Assembly (NCBI GenBank): GCA_007258455.2
Contig: VDFB02358134.1
Location: 210,611,394 to 210,675,393, forward strand
Length of the DNA: 64,000 nt
DNA from: Sequoia sempervirens
Taxonomy: Eukaryota > Streptophyta > Pinopsida > Cupressales > Cupressaceae
Reading direction: 5' to 3'
Below, piece after piece: positions 11,266-22,937 of the stretch. How positions within the stretch are numbered: the first letter of the stretch is position 1; every line of letters begins with the position of its first letter. Made by a program: the position numbers and the translations under genes. The notes under the pieces were generated by a model, which saw only the letters and a program-made list of their open reading frames with translations, did no database searches and had not been told where the DNA came from.

Positions 11266-12477
11266 AATTTCCTATTATGCCCAATGCTTCATAACACATC
11301 CCACAGGTTAAAAGAAATTGACACCACCAGCAAAAGAATAAGACGCATGAGAGTAAGGTGAATAACAAACCATGATTATGCATCGAACCTCAGACTAAAT
11401 GTAATTGCAGTGATCCATCAACCACAGTATATGAATCAAAATCAAGTCTGGAGTAAAACAGTGAATTCCAACATAATACCGATTGGAATTTTGATATATA
11501 ATAATCAAACTGAACAAATCATAAGCCATATATGATAACTGGAGATCAAGTCCATTCAACATTGAAATAAGAAAACCACAGATGTGAGGGTGCAATCATA
11601 ACGCAGGAAAAGAAAGAGTGAAATCTATGCAGGCGTAGACAAGGCATGCAACTATTTGACATAACGCCTCAAGTAGATGTAGTTTCACAGAAGACTAAGA
11701 TTGCAGATTAAACTCTAAAAGCGTTTATTGAAATATGCAGAAACTTTCCAGCAAAAAGAATCATGGAATTACATATAACTATATGCATTACTTATTTATT
11801 AGCAGATTTAGGTAAGAAACATTGTACCGATAATAGAATTGCTCAGAAGAAACATTATTTTTCTCCATATTGGTTGGAAATGTCGCTTCTCCAATTGTTG
11901 TAGACTGTGATGTCTGAAAATTGTTTTCTTCGCCCTTACTCCCAATCTCGGGTAGAATAGAATTCCCCCCAGAGTGACTCTTGAATTCTAATTTATGAGT
12001 TTCAAAGATTGAAAACTCTGCTGGAAGGTGATGAGACAGAGGAAGATAAAGCGTATATCATCTTTTCCAGCTTCTCTTGCCTTTTACTCTTCCCAAAATC
12101 TTATCACGATGCTTTAATATAATGTTTATTTATTTATTTAGCAATGAACGATTCTTTTCTATTTTCGATTAGAATCTAATTTATCTTTGAACAACTAATA
12201 AATTATTGATTATTATCGAATATCATTAAAGAATACTTTTGATAAAACAATTAGTTTATTTATTTATTAATAACTCTTTACTTAATATTTTATAAAACTA
12301 ATTTATTTAATTTTCATCTTAATTTCTAGTTTCATTTACTCAATGCTATTTTAATTAATTGAGTACAATTTCCATCAAATATTATGTTAACTACATAAAC
12401 TAATCACACACAAAACAACAATAACGCAATTAAATACTTACACAAAATCCGGAAAGGTCACAACGGAGGGCACTACA

Positions 12478-12490
12478 TCCTCCCCCCCTA
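12478..12490 (-). other. Polypurine tract of the LARD-like element
   Basis: Read on the minus strand this is a run of seven or more G followed by agga, ending exactly at the LTR start TGTAGTGCC. That is the expected position of the plus-strand DNA primer. Confidence 0.85.
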
Positions 12491-13715
12491 AGCTTCGACT
12501 TACTCCTGGAAGTCGAGCTCAGGCATAAACATGGCAATACAACAATATCAATGATCATAAGCACATCAACACCACAAGTCAAATCATCAATTAAACGCCA
12601 TCAAGAAAGCAATGAAAATTTAACAAACCAATAATAAGGAAAGGATACCAAAACAAAATGGTGACGGGGGTTGCAACCAAACCAATTTGACAAACACAAG
12701 TATAGATGATGAACTAGGTTGGGGAAATTTCTTGTTAGTTCCTATTTTCCACATCAAACCCATTGGGTGTTTATGATGCTCGCCCTGTCCTGACAATGCA
12801 GGCGGAATCGAGACTTAGTTCCTGCAATCCTGCATGCAAACAAACGTTGTGCACAATACATATATATATCACAATTACTTCATGAGAGGAACTCCCAGCA
12901 TAGTAGGGCACTCGCAAGCGAGTGATACTACACTGTCCCTCCCACCAAACCACACACATAGTAATCAAAACAATTCTAGTAACTCGTAAACAATTTTCTT
13001 CTAATTAATTAGGAAATATTCATATAAGGATACTAACCATAAACCTAATTCATCCACTAAAATGAATTACTACTTGACATTATAAGTATCTATACTTGCA
13101 TATTACAATTACATTACCTTCGTCACTATGCTTTTTGAAGCCCACTTCCTATAAATCAAAAGCTATCATAGAGAATTGCACATTAGTACCAATAATTCAA
13201 GTTGCATCTTTGCCTAAAGATACTTTATTCTCCTAAAATCATAAAATAATTATCCACAGAACCTCACATTTTCGTTAAAACTCATAATTTTCACACAAAG
13301 AACTCCACTTTAACCATTATTCAACACCAAAATTCACATTAATTTCAATAAAAAGGGTAAAATTTTACACCTTCACAGATTCAAGAAAACATAATTCATC
13401 ACTCAACGACAACAAAATCGCAGATTCCACACACACTAGACATATTCACACACATAAAACACATCACCAAGAAACACATCACACAAAACTCAAGGGTCCA
13501 TAGAGCATCCCTGATAGGAAGGATATCGGTGCATTGCGCACTACACCGAGGGTCCTATCCTTTCCCATTAGTTTCCTGCACCATTGACCTAACACCATCC
13601 AACGAAAGAAATTCAAGTTCACAACAATGACAAAAGAAAAGTGAAACTCAAGACTCACGGGTCTAAGCGCAAGGTTACATACTGAGCACACATAGTGCCC
13701 AGTGTATGAACCTAG

Positions 13716-13727
13716 GCTCTGATACCA
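13716..13727 (-). other. Primer-binding site, perfect initiator Met
   Basis: On the minus strand this reads TGGTATCAGAGC, four bases after the end of the right-hand LTR. It is a complete match to the common plant initiator-methionine primer site and sets the orientation of the element. Confidence 0.92.
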
Positions 13728-13731
13728 ATGT

Positions 13732-16700
13732 TGTAACGCCCCGCCGTGCGAACCCCAAAGGACAATTACATAATAATTACGGCATAATTTTTTTTTTTTT
13801 GAATTAACTAAACATAACATACATGCAATACACATTAAGTCATGACATGAATTTCATTTAAACAGATTTATAAACACATACATCCCTTGGGGTACACGAG
13901 GAATCATTACGAGACTGAGATCCACACAATGACAACAATAAGAACCAAAGATATAAACATTAACAAGTAAATATTAACAAATATAACACCTACAAGATAA
14001 AGCATTGAAAAGAAACCATCTGAGTACACCAATACAACATATGCATAATTAACTTAACACATTGAATTACAATTGCCATGGCCAATAACCGCATCGAGTT
14101 AACATTACATTGCAGTACAATCCTCAAGAGGTAAAATGATACAAAAGTGTTTCCAAACATAAATGGAAACCATACACAAGATAACATGATACAAATAAAT
14201 AGATGAATACAAAGCATCAACTGGCTCCAAAACAAGTACAACTCTGGAGTCGCTGCAACCGCACCAATCCGCACCTCTCGATCCTCGACTGGGGAACCAA
14301 TGGGGTGCTTAGCACGTTCCACCCGACCATGTGAGTCCGAAGACCCACCCCCCGTGCTAGGAGCTGACAAGAAGAGTCCTCAACCAAGAACATCCAAACA
14401 CGGAAACCACAAGACTCCACAACATACAAAAGTATCATAAAACTCAAGGATTACAAGAGTCGATATAATAACTTAAAGTCACAAATCCCAACACATAAAT
14501 CAAAGCAATGACCAATAAGCAAGTAACCAAAGAATGATCAAGAAACACTTACAATTCAAATTACAATTAAACAATATAATAACATCATATCACAGTATCA
14601 TAAGATATAAGATTGTAAATCAAATATAAATGAGATCATACAAGACCACAAAACATACTAAAGATGGATTAAAACAATAATCATAAATCAATTTAAATCA
14701 ATTAAAACAACAATCTAAACCAACTCCCATAACCTACTTCTAGAGGAACACAATAAAGAAAAACACTTGGGCAACTAGGGGAGAGTGTCATCGCATAGCC
14801 TGCATGGGTTCTCCTGGCCCTTCCTCCAAACTGAGGCGCTGGCCCCCATCTATGGATCTCCTGGCCCTTCCTCCTACTTGAGGCGCCAGCACCATAGGGT
14901 AGCTCATGCAGAGCCGATAACCTCTCATGAGGACGAGGTTACGACCTTTCCAACCACGGCCTTCTCAGCCTTCCATTAGTCTGCAGAAGCACTAATGAAG
15001 ATGGCGCATCCATTTTTTAAATCTTGTAATGATATTACTACCCAACCCTCCTAAGTTAATTATTAGATTTTCACTTGATTACCAACTCACTCGTGGGTTC
15101 TCCTGTGCTCTTCCCCTTACGCGGGGCGCCGGCCCCCACGAGGAGCCACTCTCCCTAGAGACCCAACAACATAAAAAGAACCAAGGGTTATACCATCATA
15201 ATTTGAACAAAGAATCACATCATAAGAGCATGCGATGCATTATCCATCTCGCTATAAATACATAATCAAAGTCTCAACAATTTCGTACAACCTTTTCAAA
15301 ATCCTGATACCAAAACACTTGCCACATAAAAAAGAGAGAAAATCAAATGTCAATCATCTCAAGCCTCTGGAAGCCAAAAAGAATGAAACCCCACAAACAA
15401 GGGTAAAATGAAGCCACACAAGTTTTCCCAATAATTCCAACACAAGGATAAAATTTCCCTCAAATATGAGGTTAACTCCAAAAAGCCACACAAAGAAAGT
15501 TTTATCAAAACTCATCACAAATCAACAATGGTGACACCTCAAATAGGGAAACGCCAAGGCAAATCAACCTTTAATTCAACAAAATCACTTAATAAAACCA
15601 AAAGCCACCAACTAGGCATTCTACGGGAGACCTCAATTTTCTCCTCACAACAACCCCCTTATAGTGGTACGTAAATCACCTTCAGAAGGACAACAACATG
15701 ACAATGACAACAATTATTGCAAGGCCACAAGAACTATTTTCAATTCAAAAATAATGAGAGAATATATTAAAATAAAATCAACAACTCCATTCAAACAACA
15801 TCAACAACTTCAATACAAACTAAATCGGAAATCCAAGGGATACCTCTATTTCCTTCTCTCGGAAAACCCAACCATACGTTACACAACAATCTTACAATTT
15901 GACTCAAAATGACTCAAACAAAGTCAATGACTAATATAATAGAACAATCAACCAATGCACAAACTTAATACGAAAATTGGTCCACTCAAATAAAGAAATC
16001 AATCCAACACTAGCATCCTATATAACTATCCCTATAAAAGACTTAAAATCAACCACTAAGAGAGATCAACATTTAGAAGTTCACATAATTTTACTTACAT
16101 AATGCAAGCACACATTTGAACAAGGCACCTCTTAACATGCAAAACTCCACTTTTCCAATATTTCCAATTTAACAATTCCACTTGGAACTAACCAAATTAA
16201 GAATAAACTAATCTATCAATATTTACACAAATTATCAAAAATTTGACATAAAGAAATCTCCCTCTATATAACTCTCCAACTTAACTACATAAAAATTTAA
16301 TTTATTCTTTTTTTTAAATTTAATTTCAACTATGTTTATCTACCTTACCGCATAATTATAAAGCACAAGTTATTCTATTTCTAACCCTATAATTTAACAC
16401 ATGTATACATTTATATAACAATAACTTATTACCAACACCATTTAGAACATATAAATATCCCCTCAAAATCAAATCAACTCAAGAGGAAACTACATTGGAA
16501 TGGACTCACAAAAGATATTCAACCTTTAATTAACTAATACAATCCAATTGATAAATTTCCAAGAACGTTTATTACACTTTATCTTTCAAATTTGTTAAAC
16601 ACAATAAAAAAAAAATTTCTATTTACTTACATTTCCATACTCAACTATCTTATGTAATAAATATCCCAAATAATTTTATTATATTTTAGTGTTAAAAGAA

Positions 16701-19323
16701 CATAAATAAATAACACAATTTACTTTTTTCCTAGTTTAAAGTAACTTCTATAATTATTAAAAGAAATAAAATCTAAGAGAATATGTATATTTCTCTCTTA
16801 AAAACAAAACCAAAATTCCATCTTAACTTTCTGCTTTATTATAAAGCCATCCTTTAAAAGATCAAAGAAAAAGGGAGGAAACTTAATAAGCTACGAAGGA
16901 AATTTAAAGCTAAAATTTTTAAGGACTTTGTTTTTGCGTAGACCATGCAGTAAAGCTATCAGTTGACCAAGAGAATAAAGCAGACTACCCTAAATGCATG
17001 ATGGCGAGCCAAAGAATTGCAAAGGCAATGACAGAGGTGAAAACAAGATATCTATGCAAAAATCAAGAAGGAAATGGGTTGGCAGAGGAAGATGAGAGAG
17101 ACGAGTTGACAATGAAATAAGGGAGAATATTTAAACTTTTAAACTTCCTATTAAGGTCAAGTGTCGTAGCAGAGACAGGTTGACAGTGAAATCAGAGAGG
17201 CTATTTAATTTACTGCAGCTTGAAAGTCTAAAAAAAAAATATGTAGCTGTGAAAGGTCGCCAATGGTTTCAGGGAGATTATATAAATTTAGATTACCAGA
17301 CTATGTGAAGGAGCTCATTTAAACACTGTATCCAATAACATCAATTTCTCTCAGCTTCGACTGAATGGAGGTAATTGGAAAAGGCTTGAAACATTGCGCA
17401 GACCAAGAGAATTACATAATCTGCTCATTGGTCCTCAATTTCTTCACTTGAACAATCTGCTCATTGACGACATCAGAGAAGACACACGAACCAAGCTTCC
17501 TCCAAGTTTGAGATGGTTATGGTTGCAAAAAAAATGTGAGAAGCCACAGTCTTGCAGATAACATTTGGAATTTGATAATAAAATCAGAGAGTTATTTAAA
17601 TCTATACACCCTACCATGCTCAAGTGAGTTGTTGTGACAGGTTAACAATGAAATCAAAGACGTTATTAGCCAATAGATCTAAAGCATTTCTTTCTCAAAA
17701 AGGCCTGAAGTATACACACAGAGCTTGGTCATTCTAGTCCGGAATAGCATAGGTTCATTCAATGGACGCCTTGATAGATACAGATCAATCAATAGTCCAG
17801 AGCAGATAGGTAAAATGTCACGGTTGGCAGATGGTTTCCTAGAAGCCTAAGTTCATTCGATGGATTCCATAATATGGAGTGCAAGACATAGGTATTGTGA
17901 AAAGACAAGTTAAGAGGTGAAGAACTATATTAGATTATAGAATGAAAATAAATAAATCGTTAAGGAGCTACCTTAGCGTTTTCAAGAAGACTACATTATG
18001 GAGAGGACGCGCTTAATACTTAGCCTGCTGTTTAAAGTATCAATTATTGTCATCAAATGAAAAAGTGACTACGCTGAGACTGGTTGTCAACGAAATCAGA
18101 GAATTTATTTAAATCTATAAATTTCCTATTATGCCCAATGCTTCATAACACATCCCACAGGTTAAAAGAAATTGACACCACCAGCAAAAGAATAAGACGC
18201 ATGAGAGTAAGGTGAATAACAAACCATGATTATGCATCGAACCTCAGACTAAATGTAATTGCAGTGATCCATCAACCACAGTATATGAATCAAAATCAAG
18301 TCTGGAGTAAAACAGTGAATTCCAACATAATACCGATTGGAATTTTGATATATAATAATCAAACTGAACAAATCATAAGCCATATATGATAACTGGAGAT
18401 CAAGTCCATTCAACATTGAAATAAGAAAACCACAAATGTGAGGGCGCAATCATAACACAGGAAAAGAAAGAGTGAAATCTATGAAGGCGTAGACAAGGCA
18501 TGCAACTATTTGACATAACGCCTCAAGTAGATGTAGTTTCACAGAAGACTAAGATTGCAGATTAAACTCTAAAAGCGTTTATTGAAATATGCAGAAACTT
18601 TCCAGCAAAAAGAATCATGGAATTACATATAACTATATGCATTACTTATTTATTAGCAGATTTAGGTAAGAAACATTGTACCGATAATAGAATTGCTCAG
18701 AAGAAACATTATTTTTCTCCATATTGGTTGGAAATCTCGCTTCTCCAATTGTTGTAGACTGTGATTTCTGAAAATTGTTTTCTTCGCCCTTACTCCCAAT
18801 CTCGGGTAGAATAGAATTACCCCCAGAGTGACTCTTGAATTCTAATTTATGAGTTTCAAAGATTGAAAACTCTGCTGGAAGGTGATGAGACAGAGGAAGA
18901 TAAAGCGTATATCATCTTTTCCAGCTTCTCTTGCCTTTTACTCTTTCCAAAATCTTATCACGATGCTTTAATATAATATTTATTTAGCAATGAACGATTC
19001 TTTTCTATTTTCGATTAGAATCTAATTTAACTTTGAACAACTAATAAATTATTGATTATTATCGAATATCATTAAAGAATACTTTTGATAAAACAATTAG
19101 TTTATTTATTTATTAATAACTCTTTACTTAATATTTTATAAAACTGATTTATTTATTTTTCATCTTAATTTCTAGTTTCATTTACTCAATGCTATTTTAA
19201 TTAATTGAGTACAATTTCCATCAAATATTATGTTAACTACATAAACTAATCACACACAAAACAACAATAACGCAATTAAATACTTACACAAAATCCGGAA
19301 AGGTCACAACGGAGGGCACTACA
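13732..19323 (-). repeat. 5' LTR of the LARD-like element
   Basis: This 5592-bp LTR is the partner of 6873-12477. Differences are mostly single transitions, plus a few indels, for example in poly-A/T runs near 13787 and 16607 and a short deletion near 18978. Confidence 0.92.
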
Positions 19324-19751
19324 CACCCGACATGTATCCTCACTAAGGTTTAGGGGCAGTAACCTGCAAAAAGTGGGCATTTAGGGGCGGTAGCCCCGAA
19401 GGTTTTTTTTCTGTTATTTTTTTTGCATCATCGGTGAAAAAGGAAAAATCACCAAAAAAGAGAAAAAAAACCGACTTTGTAAAGCCCTAATTCTGAAAGC
19501 TTCTAAAAGGCTTGTTATAAGGTGTTGGGATCGGGGTTATAGTACATAGAAAAATGCGATTATTCACAGGGTTATAATAAGTTTTGCACTGGATAACAAA
19601 ATCATTGTATGTTTGTGGTTTTGTGGATGTAGCTCGGATTGGGTGAACCACGTTAAATTCTCTGTGTTATTTTTTCTGTTTGTTTTTATTCCTCTGGTTT
19701 ATTGATCAAATCTGCATTAAATTTTTAGATATCTACCTGCTAACCCTAACA
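19324..19751 (+). repeat. Copia 3' LTR, right part
   Basis: This continues the copia 3' LTR after the nested insertion and aligns with 2241-2659. It ends ...AACA, followed by the agata target duplication at 19752-19756. Confidence 0.87.
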
Positions 19752-19756
19752 AGATA
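19752..19756. repeat. Target-site duplication agata (right copy)
   Basis: Identical to 2198-2202, confirming the right end of the copia element. Confidence 0.85.
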
Positions 19757-20870
19757 AAGCACAAAGGGCCACATCTACTAGTTGATGTTTTAAATGAAGA
19801 TTACATTCAAGGTAAAATATTTAAGAAGAAAAATATTGTATTTTAAAATAGGCTAGTGATAAAGGAAACATTCAAAGTCTTGGATTAAATTTAAAAATGG
19901 GGAAATCCAATATATAAATGAGTATAGTAAAATGGGAAAGAGGAAGAAATTAAATAAGAGGGAAAGAAAATAAATGAGAAGGAAAACATAAATAAATCAT
20001 ATGATCAAAGGATGGATAAGAATGGATGAGAATAAGCAAAAAGAGGCCAAATCAAGATCAAAACTAACAACATAAGAAAGGGACTAAAATGAGTCTAAAT
20101 CATATATTACAATTCCAATGTATGTCATTTTAATTATTGCATTTTTTCTTAACTTAATAGGCTTAAATGAAAGCTAAAAATATACATGCTTGTAAATTAC
20201 TTGACTATAATTAACTTATATATACTAATATAAGATATCAATAATAATTTACCATATGATAGATACTAGTCTTAAACTTGGAACTAGATATTCACTCTTT
20301 CACTTATACATATTCCTACAAAATATGAAAGAAGTTTAACACACAATTCAACTAAAGTCATTCCATAGGACTTTGAGATGTATAAGTTTTCTCTCTTGTT
20401 TGAATTTAGTCAACCCTATAGGTTAAACTTACGAGTTAGGATACATTCTTTCTCCTTTCTTAAGGCATGAATTTATGAAATTTTATTTTTAATTAATTTT
20501 TTTTTCATATTTATGAAAAAAATGGATATTTTATACATGCACGTGTATTTATGTACATAAATCCTATTTTAAAAACATGAATGTAAATTATAGAATATAA
20601 AGGTGAAACTTTAATTTTATCAAAATATTAACTTTAAATTTTATCTTAAGATTCAAACTTGTCAATTGAGTAGTTAGTTTCTATGTTTTAAGGTGTAATG
20701 CCTTTATCACTTGTGTCTCATCCTTCATTTATTTTTCTTTGGTTCTATGATTCTTCATAGTATTGATGTTTAAAATTGCTTTCCATGCAAATTAAAATGA
20801 ACAATATTGAATTATAAATTGATAAATGATGCAGTCTTGTTTAAAGTTATGTTTATTTTTTATCTAATTG
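19757..20870. other. AT-rich stretch without recognised gene
   Basis: No domain, RNA gene or clear repeat unit was seen on either strand. It may be the host DNA into which the copia element inserted. Confidence 0.5.
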
Positions 20871-21443
20871 TTATCTTTATTTACATTTATTTTTATATAT
20901 TTTATTTGATCTCAATTTTACATGCACATACTCTCATAGGCATTTCATTTCTACATATTTTATTAAAGTTACAATTAGGCTTGTATTTTAAGTAGGTACT
21001 TCCAAATGACTACTTCCTTCACAAGCTACTACCAAATGGCACATTTGCTATATAACATGTTTTTTGATATAACATTTATAATTGCAAATTTATTTTCCAA
21101 TGACCTAGCATTGACATAACATGCTAGTAAAATTCAACATAAATAAATATTGAACAAAAATATCATAATTTAGCATGAATTAAATTGAAATAATAAATAT
21201 ATACTTCATATTATTGTCATCATGCTTATTTTTTATCAATTCTTACTAATTACAGTATTTTAATAGAGAAATGGCCACATGTTATCATAAGGCAATCATA
21301 TATTTAACTATGACTACCAATATGGAAAGTAAGATTGCAAGAAATAAATCTACAACATGTTATTGTTTATAACTCAACCATTCTAAAGTGATTATGCATT
21401 CAAATTTTAAAAAATAAAGCTAGAAAACATGCATTATTTATTG
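20871..21443. repeat. 573-bp tandem duplication, copy 1
   Basis: Starting at ttatctttatttacattta, this segment aligns with 21444-22015 over its whole length. Shared blocks include tacatgcacatactctcata-like, aagtaggtactt, caagctac..ccaaatggcac, tagcatgaattaaa and acatgttattgtttata. Divergence is substantial (estimated 15-20%). No coding frame survives. Confidence 0.75.
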
Positions 21444-22015
21444 TTATCTTTATTTATCTTTATTTTTCTATATTTGATTCGATCTCATTTCTATATGCAC
21501 ATACTCTTATAGGCTTGTCATTTGTACATATTTTTTTTAAGTTGCATTTTGGCTTCTACTTTAAGTAGGTACTTCTAAATGGCTACTTTCTTCACATTTT
21601 ATTCCTTCACAAGCTACTTCCAAATGGCACATTCTCTATAGCATGTATTTTGATATAAAATTTGTGATTGCAAAATGATCTCTCAATGCCTTAGAATATT
21701 TCCATAACATGCTCTAATACAATTTAGCATAGATAAATACTCAACAAATATGTCATAATTTAGCATGAATTAAAATTTAATGATAAATATACACTTCATA
21801 TGATTGTCATCATGTGTATTTGTATTCATTCTTACTAATTATGATATTTTAATAGAGTAATGGTTGTTTGTTATTACAAGACAATCATATATCTAACTAT
21901 GCCTATCATCTTGAAAAGTGACATTACAAGAAATAAATCTATTACATGTTATTGTTTATAAGTCAGCCATTCTAAGTGAACAAACATTCAAATTTAACAG
22001 AATAAAAATGAAAAA
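21444..22015. repeat. 573-bp tandem duplication, copy 2
   Basis: This is the direct repeat of the preceding unit in the same orientation with small indels. Sequence after about 22015 is unrelated AT-rich DNA up to 22600 with no recognised feature. Confidence 0.75.
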
Positions 22016-22604
22016 AATGTGCACATGGAACAAATTATATTTTATATCATTTTATATATAAAAAAATGTAGAATAATTCTCTACATATATACAAATTTGG
22101 CATATATACCAACTCAAATTTTTTTTTGAAAAATGGAGCATATGCCATCTCAAGATTTGTATACAATGTGTGTGTTGAATATCTACACATCAAATCCTAA
22201 TATTCCAATTGACCCTATGTCTCATGTGAATCCTAAACTTGTGGCGAATCATCAAAATCTAGCCTCCTCATACCACTTGATGGATGCAAAGTTGACTACA
22301 CAATAACAATTCAAACCATAAATTTGATTCATTATCTCAATGGTAAAAAAATTAGACCACGAAATAAAAACTTATCTATTATAATTTAGAAATTTCAAAT
22401 TACTATATTGTTACCATTTGTAGTTTGCATTACATCCATTGTTGTTTTTGCTTGGTTAAGATCAATAGAAAAAGGTAGCATATGTTGTTGAGTGTTTTTT
22501 TTATCATCTAACATGTATATTTAACACACCAACTTAGACAAAATTAATTTACAAATTAAAGACATAAAATGATTGAAGTTCGTTCTATAATTTCTATACC
22601 ATCT

Positions 22605-22775
22605 CCACTTTGCATTGTATTTGTTGTCACATGAAATTTCACCCTACTAAACATAGGCTCAATATTCTAATAACACAATGGAAATAACCTCAAGGTGTGG
22701 GACCTTGCAACTAAGGTTAGATCTTTAGAGAAGGCCAACTTCTTCTCAAAACCATATGCAACAATAGAGGTTTTA
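22605..22775 (-). repeat. Leader fragment of the minus-strand element family
   Basis: This aligns with 55311-55478, the stretch between the right-hand 2.0 kb repeat and the pseudogene start. Shared blocks include gtcacatgaa, aacataggct, aaataacctcaa, gaggttaggtctt-like and atgcaacaata. The similarity stops exactly where the 2.0 kb repeat begins in the other copy. It is therefore a second, truncated member of that family. Confidence 0.65.
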
Positions 22776-22937
22776 TGCCTTACATATCCATCCCCATTTT
22801 TTTATTTGGTTCAAAATAGGTCCCCCTCATGGTTTTCTTGTTTTTATTTTACTTTCCTCCCCTTGTTGATCTCCCTTTTTGTTTTGGTCCCAAGATTTCC
22901 TTCTTTCCTGGGCTTTATTGATTTCCTTGTTAGGACC

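Larger units (their letters stand above)
6873..12477 (-). repeat. 3' LTR of the LARD-like element
   Basis: This 5605-bp LTR is almost identical to 13732-19323. It has a GC-rich structured block at 7943-8284, an AT-rich middle, and degenerate 35-bp subrepeats at 10242-11262. Short minus-strand frames such as 7132-7512 recur in the other LTR simply because the copies are young. No domain was recognised. Confidence 0.92.
12478..13731 (-). other. Non-coding interior of the LARD-like element
   Basis: This is the 1254 bp between the two LTRs. It carries the polypurine tract at its left edge and the primer site at its right edge. In between are short frames full of stops and no gag, protease, RT or integrase motif on either strand. 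It probably holds packaging signals only. Confidence 0.8.
6873..19323 (-). mobile_element. LARD-like LTR element with 5.6 kb LTRs
   Basis: Two nearly identical direct repeats (6873-12477 and 13732-19323) flank a 1254-bp interior. On the minus strand each repeat starts TGTAGTGCC and ends GGCGTTACA. A perfect initiator-Met primer site lies next to the right repeat and a polypurine tract next to the left repeat, so the element reads right to left. No gag or pol homology is visible in the interior or in the LTRs. It must depend on proteins of another element. It sits inside the copia 3' LTR with a 5-bp target duplication. About 19 differences were counted in the first 1.3 kb of the LTR pair, roughly 1.5%. 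Confidence 0.93.
2203..19751 (+). mobile_element. Decayed Ty1/copia LTR retrotransposon with nested insertion
   Basis: The element runs LTR (2203-2659), primer site, gag, protease, integrase, RT, RNase H, polypurine region, split 3' LTR. The order integrase before RT is diagnostic of Ty1/copia. Without the insertion at 6873-19323 it measures about 5.1 kb, normal for the superfamily. Its ends are TGTT...AACA-like and it is flanked by a perfect 5-bp duplication. The coding region is in at least three frames with more than ten stops, and key residues of protease and integrase are lost, so it is long dead. The protein style suggests the Tork/Tnt1 group, but that placement needs a phylogeny. Confidence 0.93.

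Noticed and set aside
13479..13835. A 118-codon minus-strand frame near the LARD primer site
   Set aside because: It spans the LTR-interior junction and the primer-binding site, which is incompatible with a real gene, and shows no domain.
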